This document shows, one piece after another, positions 33,212-45,723 of a stretch of 64,000 nucleotides of DNA; within the stretch, counting starts at the first letter, position 1, and each line of letters begins with the position of its first letter. The notes below the pieces were generated by a model. It worked only from the letters and a program-made list of their open reading frames with translations, did no database searches and had not been told where the DNA came from. A program made the position numbers and the translations under genes. The stretch is taken from contig JAEPQZ010000006.1 of NCBI GenBank assembly GCA_016758905.1, positions 1,054,001-1,118,000 on the forward strand, written 5' to 3'. Source of the DNA: Umbelopsis isabellina (Eukaryota; Mucoromycota; Umbelopsidomycetes; Umbelopsidales; Umbelopsidaceae).

Positions 33212-33440
33212 TCGCTAATATATCCTATTTTGCATACAAATGTGATAAAAAGGAAGATAATACCCTTAGACACATAATTTCCCCATAACAGATAATAATA
33301 AAAAGACCAATAAATGCAAAACAAACATCAAATTTTTATAGAGCAAAACTAGAATCACTTTTGGGCTTTACGTAAAAATTAATAACATAGCTTGTTTGAG
33401 CAATAGATGTCACTTATGTTACCCTTTTCCTTCGTCCAAT

Positions 33441-34309
33441 TTACATGCCTTTGATATACTGAGGGTGAGATTGGAAGAGGGCGTTGATCTCAGCAACTAT
33501 TTTCTCAAGTGCGCTCAACCAAGCTTCCATTTGTGACTTGGTAGTCTCATTATCACCACCTAACTTCTCCAAGAAATCCTTGCGGTATGGGCAGGCCTTC
33601 ATTGCAAGCTATAAAATCACGCGAATTTAGAGCGAGTTCGTGATCGATTGACTAAATTTGAGCATACTCACACCAAAGACAGGTCTGACGACGAAGCTGT
33701 GGAATTTTCTCAAGGTGTTCTCATAAGACTTGGTGAAGGAGACATTAAGTTCCTCAGAAGGGTTATCCAAGCTGCGACGAAGAGCTTGAGCAGTAAAGTC
33801 GAGACCTCTAATTAAGTAGAGATAGTTTAGTTTACCGAAACAGGACCTACACTTGAGTCAAAGCACAAACAACCATACCTGGTAAGCCATAACAAACCCT
33901 CAGTTGCAGTTCGCTTCTTTTCGCCAGCCTCATTGGCACACAAGTTTTGAAGGGTGTTATTGGCAGTGGGGTTGGTAAGGTAACGATCGCGGATTTTCTA
34001 AATATGGTGGATGATTTATGTTATGGCATCTGTTGACTATCCAGCCATACGTACGATCCGATATACTACCTTAATGTTACCGTTCATGTCGCTTTGGACA
34101 ACCGAGAACGCACTGGAACCAAGAAGATCTATTCGAGAAAACGTGTTAGGATGTGTAGATTCAGGTCAGGGATGCAGTGCCAAGCCAAAAGAGGACTAAC
34201 CAAACATCTTGACAAGGCCAGTAGATGCTTCCAAAAACTGGTCGGTGTCAATACCGTTAGAGGTATCAACGTCAGCGTAAGAGCGTGAAAGAGTATCGAA
34301 GAAAGTCAT
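33441..34309 (-). CDS. Glycolipid transfer protein (GLTP/HET-C2 type)
   Basis: Five exons: 34309-34201, 34128-34070, 33997-33879, 33807-33672 and 33608-33441, exactly 196 residues after splicing. The fold is a single GLTP domain. MTFFDTLSRSYADVD is followed by DQFLEASTGLVKMFDLLG. The sugar-headgroup residues are present: Asp50, Asn54 and Lys57 in SDMNGNIKKIRDR, Trp93 in EGLLWLTRGLDF, and His132 in RKFHSFVV, matching human D48, N52, K55, W96 and H140. It should move glycosphingolipids between membranes in the cytosol. The filamentous-fungal homologue HET-C2 also affects heterokaryon incompatibility. Whether it does so here is unknown. It converges on the ethanolamine kinase with 229 nt between stops. 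Confidence 0.94.
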
Positions 34310-34462
34310 GATGGGTTTGTAAGTGGCAAGAAGGGTGAAGCACCAAGCACCACGATCCAGGTGTTTAATATATCTGGGCGGAGTCTAAAACCATATATGG
34401 GAGCCGTCAAAGTGACCTCAAAAGCACTGTCACGAGCGAAACGCACCTTGATCTTGTACATA

Positions 34463-35961
34463 ATGCATGAACCTCCACCGGACAATAACTTTTGGTTAGC
34501 ATTGTCTATTTCCATAGCAACAAACCTTATTCAGGTGAGAAACTTTGAAACGTTACGAATTCCTCAACACTCCAGCCTAAAACATTCGCCACACTTAAAT
34601 CTCAGTCGTTTGCGCTTGCAATACAACGAAAGTCCCATATATTGAACGACACCATATATCCAATTGAACATAGAAAGAATGCTTTCCGGAGGCCATTATG
34701 GGTGGCTGGTTTTAGTTCATATCTAATAGCTAATATCATCGGCTCCATCTTTACTATTGGATATTTGCCGATCGTCATATTGGCTCCAATCGGAGCTATG
34801 GGTCTCGTTTTCAATGCCATATTTGCTAAAATCGTTCTGGGAGATCCGTTCACTCGCAAGAGTATAGCAGGTAAGACTTGGTTTTCTTTTTTTTTTTTTT
34901 TTTTTTGTCTGTGCATCATAGGTGAAGCTCACGTGGAAGAGGTTCCTCAAAAGATGTCTCGAAATGACAGTGTGAGCTACTATATGTCCAGCATGTGAGG
35001 TTACACAGTTCGCTGGTTATGTTTTGTATACTCATACCTGCTCTCTTATTTATCGTGGCAGGTACCGTCCTGATAATAATTGGAGCCATGCTGATCGGAG
35101 GTTTTGGAGTGGTGCGAGAACCAAACCACAGTCTGGAAGACCTTATTCGACTTTATCATCGACCGACGTTTATAGCATACTTCAGTGTTCTCGAATTTTT
35201 TACAATAATCATGCTGATGGCAACTCATTATCTGGAATATCGAATGAATCGAATGGAATTGGGGTCTTTACCAGAATCGAAATATATGAAGATGGCAGAT
35301 TTACCAGATTTAAAGATGAAGCTCGGCATAAGGTATAAGTCAATTATCAATTCAACGGATTAGGCAGCGTGAACTAATTTCAAAATCATTTTCATCACTT
35401 AGCTATGGCATGCTCAGCGGGAATATCAGTTCGCAGAGCTTACTATTTGCCAAAAGCGGATTGGAGTTGCTGATATTGACTATTTTTCACGGCGAGAATC
35501 AGTTCAAGTACTTTCTAACTTGGGTTCTAGTTGCCATTATGATTGTCACTGCTTTATTACAACTATTCTATCTCAACAAGGGACTTCGGCTGTGCGATAC
35601 TGTAATATTAATACCACTTTCCTTCTGCACATTCAACGTTTCCTGCCTTTTCAATGGTCTGGTCTACTATAACCAATGGGGACGACTCTTTTGGTGGCAA
35701 ATTTTATGCGTCATGATCGGCATTGTCATTCTTGTCAGCGGCGTATTAATACTTTCCTGGAGAACAAGCGTGGTAGAAGAACCTGAGCCAACCAACGACA
35801 TGCCTGCAGACGCCGATCAGGTGGACGAGGTCACAATGGGAGGAATATCAGGGGTAGCAGTTGTACAGGGGCCTAGTACTAGACCACCAACCGAGAAAAC
35901 TCGACTTCTCGCAAACCGTAGACGCTCCACTATGGAGAGTGACGAATTTTATGGCATATAA
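34463..35961 (+). CDS. NIPA-type magnesium transporter (DUF803)
   Basis: Four exons, 34463-34534, 34606-34870, 35062-35332 and 35403-35961, about 388 residues. It has about nine hydrophobic helices: LALSISIATNLIQ, FRRPLWVAGFSSYLIANIIG, GYLPIVILAPIGAMGLVFNA and TVLIIIGAMLIGGFGVV. After a loop come YGMLSGNISSQSLLFAKSGLELL, WVLVAIMIVTALLQLFYL and NGLVYYNQWGRLFWWQILC. These are the signature blocks of the NIPA/DUF803 family, members of which transport Mg2+ and other divalent cations. The cytosolic tail is acidic and then basic, and it is divergent. Start lies only 154 nt from the GLTP start, so the two may share a promoter. Intron 2 is long for this region (191 nt) and contains a run of about 18 T. 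Confidence 0.9.
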
Positions 35962-36149
35962 ATAGATGGATTACTTGTCAATTTCCAAGTCAAGAATTAA
36001 AACTGTATGAATTGAGACTGTTTAGAAACAAATATACTCGTTGAAAAAGGACAAAACGAACATGACTGCTAAATTGGTTTTCTTTTCTGGTTTCAGACAA
36101 CTTGTCAACAATCTCATCTTTTGACACACACAACATACAGCACTCGTCC

Positions 36150-38714
36150 ATGGCAGCAAACGAGTCATCACATCTTCCAGAAAGGAAGAAGAATCATCCA
36201 GACACAGATTTGAAGAAGTTAAAATCTCAATATGGCCCTAAACTGTCAACACTGAGAGAACTATTCGCAGACTGGTCAGACGAAGATCTGGTGTTTGCTT
36301 TACAAGAGGCCGATGGCGACTTAGAATTAACCATTGATCGAATCAGCGAAGGTATGCATTACCAGTAATCCTCATATATTGTGTCATTAGATCTCGCATT
36401 TAATTTACTTTTATTCTGTTCACCAGGCTGGGTCAATCAGTGGGGAGAAGTCAAAACAAAGAAGGCGAAGAAGGAATCTCAACAAAAAGCAAAAACAGAA
36501 GCTGCAGCTGTTGCAAATCAACAGCAGCATCAACAATCACCAACAGTCTATTCCAATCAACAGCGTGCAGATAGGTCAGATCGCCCACATAAAGGTGCTG
36601 AACGAGGATCTCGTGGACGAGGTAATTATGTTGCTGACATTACTACAACTCAATTCACCCCAGCTATTTTTTTTCTGACTATCTGCTCGATTTTCTTTGT
36701 TTACAGATGCTAATACGCGTGGACGACCATCTAATATAGGCAACCGAGGGGCACGTAAGTATCTGTTCATTAACATAGAGCGACCTTGACTCGGCGAATT
36801 TTCAGTATATTCAGATCATGGACGATTTATTTATTTTTCTTTCACATCAGCAGCCTCCAGTAGACCAGCAGCTCCAAGCCGCAAATCAGAGCCATCCGCA
36901 GATACTGCAGGCTCATGGGCCTCAATAGCATCTTCAAACGCTCAACAGAAGTCTGACACGCAAGTGGCTTCTGCCGGTTGGGATGCACCAACGACCACAT
37001 CAAACGACATATCTTGGTCTGATTCCCCCGCAGTAGCAACTCCAAATGCAGCTGAAACACAACCTGCTTCTACCACATCTACCAATGATACACCCGCCTC
37101 CAAACCAAGTAGTTGGGCCAGTTTACTGAAGTAAGGGCGATTTCGTTTTATAAGTTGACTAGCTATTCTTCTGACTGAATATATATGTTTTTCATTAGAT
37201 CACAACCGAAACCAGAACCAGTCAAGCAAGAAATCAAGCCCGAAACTGCACCCATTGAATCCAGCGAATGGGATAAGCCAGCATCATCGGAAGAGAAGCC
37301 AGCATCCGAGTGGGATGCGCCAGCTCAGTCACAAATTTCTTCTGAAGACAAACCTTCTGCATTGCCTTCAGCTGTGCCCAATCCATCTGTATCCGAAACT
37401 ACTGCTGAATCAGCAGCTTCAGTTGAACCAAGCAAACCTACTGAGTTGACAGGTGTCAAAGCCAAAACACCAATTGGTCGTCGTTTGAAGCAGGATGCTC
37501 CAGTTGTAATGCCCGGCGGTGGTGCAGGTCTCAGCAGCATGGGTGTTAAGTTCGGTAGCCTTAACTTGAATGATGAAGAGACAACGGAGATTGAAGAGTC
37601 TGTTCCTACCCTTGCTCAAGAAGATCATGTAAAGGAGTCTTTAAGCAATGAGAATGCATATGTCAACAGAATGGCCAATACCAATGCTAGCAATCTGACC
37701 GGTGTGCAAAGCGGTCTCCCTCAAGAATCTTCACAGGCTTTGAAACAAGAGCAAGCTCCTGCTCAACCCCATGTTCAACAGCATCAACAGCCATTTGGAA
37801 TGGATCATCTCAACTCTCCTTATGGATCCTACTTGCACAACCAACTTCCCGGAGGTTTCTCTGGTGGTTTTGGTATGAACCCCATGGGCTCTATGCCCGA
37901 TTATGGTATCTATGGTAATGATGCCCAACGTGCTGCTATGGGCATGTACGACCCATCTGCATATGGTCACTCTCCTTCTGTCACAGCTGCTAATGCTTAC
38001 AACTCTCGTGACAAATTGGCACAAGACGGTAGCCAAACCACTCCTGCCACTAGTGCTGCTGGACAAACCCAAGCTGAAACTTTGCAATCTCAGCAAGCTC
38101 AGCAACAACACCAGCCTGGCTACCCCAATATGCCTTACTATCCTTATTACTATATGCCTAACCAGTTCAATGCTCACTATGGATCAGGCTTTGGACAGCC
38201 TTTCGTCAATAAGAACATGTATCCCATGTACTCTGGTAAGCCCAATGCTCCCAGCTCTCCTTATGCTACTGCTGGATCACCCTATGCTTCGCAACAGCAT
38301 TTGTATGGGCTTCCCGGCGCTAACTCGCCATATGATGATATGAGCGCTAGCCAACAGCAACAAGCTCCTGGTCTCGGTGGCAACAACATCTTTGACTACC
38401 AAAAGCAAGTCTATGGCAACCAACAACTTCAAGATTTCCTTGGACCTCAGGGCCAAACTCAAGGTCAACCTAGACAGCAAGGTCAAAGTGCCCAAACCAG
38501 CAAGTCTGATTTGAGAGGACAGACTCAGGCCCAACAGCAACCTACCCCTCAGCAACCTGGCCAGCACTACCCTCAACAAGGATACTATCAACAACAAGGA
38601 TTCTCATCCTATGGCCAGTATCCTCAGGGTCAACAACACGGTGGCAATCAACAGCAACAACAGCCACAACAACAGCAACCGTACCAGCCTCGTTCCCAAT
38701 ATTGGAATCAGTAA
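36150..38714 (+). CDS. DEF1: RNA polymerase II degradation factor Def1-like, CUE domain plus prion-like tail
   Basis: Five exons: 36150-36351, 36427-36621, 36707-36754, 36854-37130 and 37199-38714, about 745 residues (yeast Def1 is 738). The N-terminus is a CUE ubiquitin-binding domain, TLRELFADWSDEDLVFALQE then ADGDLELTIDRISEGWV, running into QWGEVKTKK as in Def1. The middle is Ser/Thr/Glu/Pro-rich with repeated WxxP/WASL-type segments. The last 250 residues are Gln-, Tyr-, Asn- and Gly-rich with long polyQ. In yeast Def1 promotes ubiquitylation and removal of stalled RNA polymerase II and acts at telomeres. Its Q-rich tail is proteasome-clipped to allow nuclear entry. The exon 4 acceptor was chosen downstream of an earlier CAG because that one gives a stop. 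Confidence 0.9.
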
Positions 38715-39308
38715 TTCCATTAGGGTAAACGAGATATTGTAGTGAGAGACTGGTGGCCTGAAAAGCTTATGTCGGATTTTTACAAAAACCAACCTGTCAG
38801 AAAGTGTTTGCAAAGCGTTTTCATGTGGTTTCTGGTATGGCATCATTGCTTTCTACTATCTTTCTCCACTTCATAAGTTTTGCTTTTTTTATCTCTATTC
38901 TTGTGTGTTCATAGCCATTGTGATCATCTCAAGTCTTTTGACTTTAGATGGTTTTTTTTTTTTATAATTCTCTCATATTTTTTCCCTTTCATCGCGCTGT
39001 TTCTTGTACCTTTTTTCTTCTCATGTTGTGAATAAAAATCTCATCCCAAGAAAGGGAATACAAACAAAAAAGTTGTTGTTACATTCGTGCAACGAAATCT
39101 TTGTCTTGATGATCAGTTTTATGTAAAGCTGTGCTTTGTACTTTAGAACAAAGGAAAAAAAAAAAGCAAATGTAGAAGCTAAAGCTGACAAAGCAAAGTA
39201 AATCGGAAAAAAACGATGCATGAAATACAGGTTGTGGTAGAAAGCGAAGCAAATTCAAACAAAGGGTGGTGAGAGAGGACTATTATTACGTTTCGTTCTC
39301 ATGTCAAT
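38715..39308. other. Convergent intergenic region
   Basis: About 590 bases between the stop codons of DEF1 and NST1. Rich in T- and A-runs (near 38951-38962 and 39154-39163) with a possible AATAAA near 39031. These are expected 3' UTR and polyadenylation signals. No gene seen. Confidence 0.5.
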
Positions 39309-42300
39309 TTAGTTTATAGATAAGCCCCCAAATAACGCACTGGTACCATAGGTTGGTTGTTGCTGTTGCTGCGATTGTTGTGCTTGTGGTAACTGTTGAT
39401 GTGGTCCACCAAGTTGGTGGAACGTCGGTATTGATTGACGATGTTGAGCTACGGGTGAAGTATGGCTGGCGAATTGATGATAATTCAAGTCATTCATAGT
39501 CGTCCCACTTAAAGAAGGCGACAGAGGTCCTGTGGGTAAGAATCCATTCCCAATGCCCAAGCTTGGTCGTCGACTATAGTCATCCATTTCGTATCGTAAC
39601 AAATAGCCTTGGTGGGGATGGTTAATACAATTAAAACCGCTATTAGGTGATGAACAAGCTTCAAGAAGCTCTTGCTGATCAATAACAACGTCGGGATACA
39701 GGTCGCTATATATCCGATACAATTGGAACAATGGGTGGAAAGACATGCCGACCGGCCGGTGGTTGAGTGGGAAATGGCCGGCGGCACTGTACAGCTCTTC
39801 CAGTTTCATATATGCTGTCTTTGCTCGTTCAAGTACGAGTCGAAGTCGATCGGGCTGTAATCGTAGAGATGTTATTAAAGGGTTTCACGTACACAGGACT
39901 GGTCAAAGTGACTCACCAAAACATCATTGAACAACTGATTGTGAACAGCATCTTCAACTAACGGTGAAGGCGCCCATCCTATGTATGAAATTAGCAAAGC
40001 AACAGACGTATCTGTCGAGCATCGTATGTGACTTACCACTGTTATTTGGCCATACACTGTTAACTGCATCGCCTGAAATCGAGTTCGATCGTTGAGATGA
40101 TTGCATAAGCCATGATCGTTGAGGAAGAGATCGCTGACGTGGTGAGTCTGCTACACCGTTCAACAACGAGGATGTCGTATCTGCTCTTACAAATCCATTA
40201 TTAGCAGAAAGCACGCCTACAAACATGCTAAGCCAAAAAATTACCTTTAGAGTCACCGAATAAGGAAAAGAATGACGAAGGCGGATGAGATTCACCAGCA
40301 GCAGCTTGCGACACACTAGCACTTTGTAGACTTTCCGGGAAGGACTGTTCAATTGCAGGCAACGACTCAAATGGCGACTGTATCCGTCGCTCAGAGCCAA
40401 TACTTGCTCCAGCAGCAATACTCGTGGACGTTGACTTTCGCCTGTATCCAGGTGGCTTGCCGATGGGTGCAATGTTTGGGCGTGATATTGATTTCGCAGG
40501 AGTGGCTTCTAACTGAGACGACATGCGTTTAGGATATCCGACAGGAAGAACGTTGACACCGTGATTGGTAAGAGAACTATTAGCCAAAGCTGATGCGTCC
40601 AAGTCTTGATCTGGGAAGATTGCATTTACTATGTGATTGTAAATTGGTTAGTGATAAGCAAGAGGAATACCAACATCAAAGTGTAGTGAGTTTTACACAT
40701 ACCTGGTAAGCCCGAGGACTTATTCAATGAAGGTAAGTGAGATGGTTGTCGAATGGAAGGGCTTCGCACAGGCGATAATGGAGAGTTAGGAAGGTGATGG
40801 AAAGGCATAGACTGCTGTGAGCCAGTAGAGATAGCTAATGGTGCCAAAGAGAGAGTGGTATCATTTGAATTTGCGGGTAAGCCGCTAGCTGCATGTGAAA
40901 TAGCCATAGTCGGTGACGAAGAGACTAAGCTATTGTTCATTGCTTGTGACGGTATGTGTGGTTGAGGTGGAGTTGATTGAGGAGCCTTAGCTGTAGTCGC
41001 TGCTGGTAACGTTGAAGGTGTTATGGCAACCGCCGCAGACGCAGCTTTTTGCAGGGACTCCTTTTCTTTGTCCCGCTGTTTCTGCTCTTCTTTAAATTTT
41101 AACTCTCTATCTACGGCTTCCTTTCTCAATCGTTCCTCTCGCTCCTGTCGCTCCTTCTCTTCTTTCTCTTTGCGTTTTCGCTCTTTCTCTAGAGCACGAT
41201 CTTTCTCTTCTTTTAAACGTCGACGCTTCTCTTCTTCTTTTCGTAAACGCTCCTCCTCCTTTTGCCGTTTTTCTTCTTCCTTCCTTAACCTTTCCTGCTC
41301 CCGCTTTTGTCGCTCTTCTTCTTGCCGTTTCTCTTTTTCAGCACGTGCTTGTGCTTCCTCTGCAAGTCGTTGAGCCTCTTTCGCTAACCTTTCTTCCTCT
41401 TTCTGCTTCTTCAATTGTCTAAGTTTATAATTATGATCAGTTAGTCTCAATCGATGAGTTGATTAATGGGCTGAGAGGCTGTCTACTTACCTCTTCTTGT
41501 CTTTCTTTTTCTCTTTTTCCTTGAGCTTCTTTTGTTCACGCTCTTCTTTCATTCGGTCTTCTTCTTCCAATTCTTCCAGAAGCCGTTGTTGGCGCTCTTG
41601 CGCGATCTTTTCTCGGTACGCCGTTAAAACTCGCTGCTCGAACATCCGCGCAGCAAATATTTGAAACATTCGTCGTCCTTCTTCCATTCTTTGTTCTTCT
41701 GTCATGGTGTCTTCATCAACTTCATCTTCATATGCATCATCATCATCTTCATCGTCATCATCGTAATAGTCATCTTGATCAATGCCGGCTTCTTCCTCAC
41801 GTTGCATACGTCTTTCAGCCAAGCGTTCCATCATATCGAGGAACTTTTTGCCGTCATTTTTGAGTAAGTCGTCGGCAACTGTTAAGATACCACCTTTTAC
41901 CGTCAAGCTGTTGCCAAAGTTAAAATGGTCTCCATTATTCAGTTTTGGCTCAATATCGCTCGCTCTGCAATCCATCCTATATTGTTAATCAATCCACTAC
42001 CATTGTAAGGTGCAACATCAGATAGGAAGACATACCGGCTATTGATTTCTTCGTCATAATCACCATCATAATCATCATCGTCTTCTTCATCTTCATCCTC
42101 TTCATCTTCTTCTTCATCGTCGCCTTCCTCTTCACATTCACCAACGTGTTCCATAGCTATTTTTGAATTCATTATTTGAGTAGCATATGCGTCGACTAAA
42201 GCCGCATCGCCTGGCATTGCTGTATAGCTATCTTGAAGTTGACGAGCAACACCATATCCATGGCTGACTTGTTGGTGATTTGCATACTGTTCCAACTCTT

Positions 42301-43035
42301 CATAATAAGCATCGTACAGTATTTCCAGTTCTTCCTCTATGGCAGTTCTGTGGGAAAGTGTGAGATGCGTCCCAGTAAACTAGGAAATAAGCATCATTAA
42401 ACATACCTCTTTTTGCCGCACACTGAGCAATTACAACTATGTTTTTGTTGCTCTTTCATTTTCTTCAAAACAGCTTCTTTTTCAACTTTGACAAGTGAGC
42501 GTCGTTCATCTTCGCCCAAGTGCAACCAGAATTCTCGAATCCTTTGCCTCTCCTCGCTATTATTGTTGCTCGACCATATGTTCTCGTTAACATACTTTGG
42601 GCGGTTATCAGCAGAATTTTTGTATTGTAAAGCCAGGCTCTGGGAGTGCAGAGAAGGCGATAAAGGCGCTACTTCCAGGTGCCCATTCAAGTCGGTTGAA
42701 GTTGATTTCGACTTTTTCTTTTTCTTCTTCTTTTTGCTGGAAGACGTGTGAGCTGACGTTTCGTCGATTGACTGTACAGGGATCGAATCTGGAGAATGCA
42801 CTGTAGTATTTTCTACCAAAGTGTCTGTGATGTTGCTCTCATCGTCCACAGTGGTCGTGGTCGCAGGGTCGGCTGTGCCGAGATTAGATTTATTGACAGA
42901 TTTCTTCTTTTTTTTCTTGGATTTGCTAGCGCGAGGCATCGTAGCATTCACGATGCCGTTATTCTCATTATTCGACTGTATTATCCCGGTAGGGAGTGTT
43001 CCTTGGGCCGTCTCAGCCAAGCGTTGCATCGTCAT
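39309..43035 (-). CDS. NST1: Stress response protein Nst1
   Basis: Eight exons: 43035-42407, 42347-42036, 41976-41491, 41418-40703, 40628-40245, 40180-40037, 39978-39917 and 39854-39309, about 1092 residues. The N-terminus has two poly-Lys blocks, then [20 protein letters not shown] with [11 protein letters not shown], a hallmark of Nst1. After it comes [16 protein letters not shown]. Acidic Glu/Asp runs precede [18 protein letters not shown] and [16 protein letters not shown] very long Lys/Glu/Arg coiled coil spans about residues 430-590. The rest is Ser/Pro/Gln-rich and ends with [20 protein letters not shown]. Yeast Nst1 is a salt-tolerance factor found in P-bodies; exact activity is unknown. 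For intron 5 I use 40181-40244 (64 nt), because the other possible acceptor would leave a 28-nt intron. Confidence 0.92.
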
Positions 43036-43899
43036 ATTGCTGTGATACGCAAAGGGTGCATTTAGCGACTAATTGAATCTAAAGTAAAGATCCACCGATG
43101 AATCGGGGTATTTAAAAACTTTGACTAACCAGAACAAAGCAATCTCTCACAACCGTCGTTTTTGCTATCGCTTGTACTTTCAACAAGCAGTCAGTATATA
43201 GAAAGTTGAGAAAAAATAATGTCGTCTGCTTCTCAGCTGTGCAAAAGATGAATACCAGCCCAAGCTGAGATTGATAATTTGTAGTGACAAAGTCAAGTTT
43301 TAAAAACGTGTCGTCATCAACCATGGTCAAAATGGATCCAGTTTCGCAGAGTTGATTGTCTTCATTCCATGCCCTACGTTTATCGCGTAAGGAGTGTCTG
43401 CCCTTAAGAGACCCTTTTTGTATGACATCTTATTCCAATGAACAAAGACGTTCTTCTCCGTGTTTTGGAAGAACACGATCTCTCCTTATTATAATCCTTG
43501 CAAAGGGGCATTGGAATGTGATTATTAACAGCCAGACTGATATCGACAAAGTCTTGGAAACAACGGATGTAACCACTCCGAGCAAAATGATACAACTGAC
43601 GTGATAATGGAAGCTCGGATTATACAGGCTTCAATCATTTCCTTATTTTGAGTTGTGGTTGTCATCAAAATTCCATTTCCGGTGCGGCAGGCAGCGGTAG
43701 AATAGCAAATGTAACTTCAGGAGATCCTGAAACGTTAGAGGCTGTTGGCACGCGATTCCAAACGTGGCATCCATATTGTTCTTCTACCGAAGCCGCGCAT
43801 GACTGCTTCCCCTTGAAAGAAATTACCAAGTATATAAACTCATTGTCTTCGTGGGGCCCTTCATTTCAATTTCATCCTTAAGCCTTCAACCACACAAAA
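43036..43899. other. Divergent intergenic region
   Basis: About 860 bases between NST1 and the next plus-strand gene. Several short frames exist on both strands, none with family features. A TATATAAA at 43831-43838 precedes the plus-strand gene. Confidence 0.5.
43831..43838 (+). promoter_or_regulatory. TATA box of the small orphan gene
   Basis: TATATAAA 62-69 nt upstream of the ATG at 43900. It is a typical distance for TATA-containing genes in this window. Confidence 0.55.
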
Positions 43900-44600
43900 A
43901 TGAGTTCTATACACCAAGCTCTTCCAAGACCATTTACCAAGCTTCCTCTACATACTACCACCAAAGAGCATGCTTGCCCTTGTTCTACTTGCGGAACTTC
44001 CGTACGGCCTCCTATGATAACTGCTCCTGCCATCACGAACAAGGTGAGCATGATGTAAAATTTTATGGCACTTATTCGGCCAGTGTAACTGATAAATTTG
44101 TCTTGTAGTCCCAGACACTTCCATCAATTAAATCACTGGATTTGATGAACCATATTCCTCATCCCACAAAAAGGTGTCCAGAGGTCCCACCATCTGCACG
44201 ACGATGCAACAAAAGACATCAGCGGTCAATATCTATGCCTGAAGGCCGTCAAATGACTCGCCCTTCAATGAGTGATCTTTTGAATGCGATTGATCTAGAT
44301 CAGCGCATGAGCAGCTTTTATCAAGATGAAGTGGTGAAAACAGCTGCAAGAGAACAAGGTCGTCTGCTTGCCCGCATGATGGCTTCACCATCTCAACCAG
44401 CCTCGCCTTACCCACAACGATGGTCAATGAGACGGTCTCCAGTAGAAAGAAGCCATCGAAGAACAGTTAGTTATCAATCGCAACTGCCCTCTCCTCCTAC
44501 CAGCCCAGTTCCCAGTCATCGTCGCATACGTTACGTATCTGTAGATTCAGCAGACCAAGCTGTCCAAAGACATTTAGAGTATAGCAGGAGACGTCAGTAG
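43900..44600 (+). CDS. Small basic Ser/Pro/Arg-rich orphan protein
   Basis: Two exons, 43900-44043 and 44109-44600, about 211 residues. I do not recognise it. The first exon includes HACPCSTCGTSV, a Cys cluster. The middle has a predicted helix, MSDLLNAIDLDQRMSSFYQD then EVVKTAAREQGRLLARMM. The rest is rich in Arg, Ser and Pro with many SP and RRxS-type sites (RSISMPEGRQ, RRSPVERSHRRT, SPPTSPVPS), so it may be a phosphorylated regulatory protein. Splicing is well supported: GTGAGC donor and TTGTAG acceptor keep frame. A TATA box lies at a proper distance, which suggests regulated expression. Confidence 0.7.
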
Positions 44601-45723
44601 AACTCTTTTTTTTCTTTTGAGGTGACTAAATCACCTCGTAGTCGTTATATCAAAATCATCCACCAGCGTAGTTCATTTTGCATTTTGCTTTCCTTTAACT
44701 TTTACCACCATAGAGTAGTTTCCATAGTTTCAATTCCCATATTTACTGTACCAATAACATTGCCATGCATACCATTATTTTTGTCTGTTTCCAAATACGG
44801 CGAGAGTTAAACCTTTGCCACCGACAGCGAAGCAAAAATAGATATATCTTGCCACTAATTTCAATACGAACGGGCTACATGTAACCCCCTACATCATGCT
44901 GATGATCTAGGAACGAGTTAATTGACTGCATCAAGCTTGGGTTTACCGACAATAACGCTTGCAGGCGGCATAGATGGCAAAATTATTATTTGTAGTACTG
45001 TAATCTACTATGTAAAAGCTTTGCTATTTAACAGATCATATCGCAAGTGTCAGTGCTACTGATCAAGTGAGATTATGGTTTACGCCTATCGCATGAAACA
45101 AGTATGATGTTTGTCATTGTCGCTGCTGTATACTCCACTTCAGTCGACGGGACGCAATCCCGTCTCGATTTTCAGTCGTTTTCTCAATACTTCTATTCAT
45201 GGCGAGCGAAACTCCAAGAATCAGGCTAAATTTATCCTCTAATTACTATCCTTGGTAACCTGTTGTTTGTTTCCGCTTGATTTACATCCGTTGTTCCGTA
45301 ATCCATGGTCATAGCAACGGGTTCCCCCCGGAATAAACTTGCAGGGTCAATACAGGTAATGTTTTGGGCTCCCGAGTTTGAGAATGCGTATTTACCAAAG
45401 CGTTCATTTTCCTTCGAACTGTCACTTATCAATCTTCACACTAATACATGTTCAACATCTAGTTCTCTTGCAGAGTATCATTTCTCATTCACATGTTATA
45501 TAAGGTCAATAGTTGATTTACTAATAGCTATTACTTTCTGCAGTGCACATCTTTTCCGGTTGTGTGGAAAGCCGCGGCTACAGATACTTCTACCCTTTTC
45601 TAAGTAGGCGACGATGTCATTACTAGATTATGTTCTGGTTTATTTTAAACGCAAAGCGCGATGTACAAAACACTAAAGGGACTGGGTTAAGGAATAGTTG
45701 TTGCTCAGATTGAAAATGAAAGC
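44601..45723. other. Intergenic, convergent
   Basis: About 1.1 kb between the small orphan and the SH3/RA gene, both ending here. A minus-strand frame at 45232-45432 (e.g. NITCIDPASLFRGEPVAMTM) has no start codon and no partner exon I could find. Otherwise nothing seen. Confidence 0.45.

Noticed and set aside
37731-38597. Long minus-strand frames opposite DEF1
   Set aside because: They are shadows of the Gln/Tyr-rich DEF1 coding sequence; their Leu/Val/Ser-rich composition follows from the reversed codons and they have no family features.
40181-40244. 28-nt intron model in NST1 (40217-40244)
   Set aside because: Too short to splice. A 64-nt intron using the downstream acceptor has a better branch-like sequence (GCTAATAAT) and keeps the frame.
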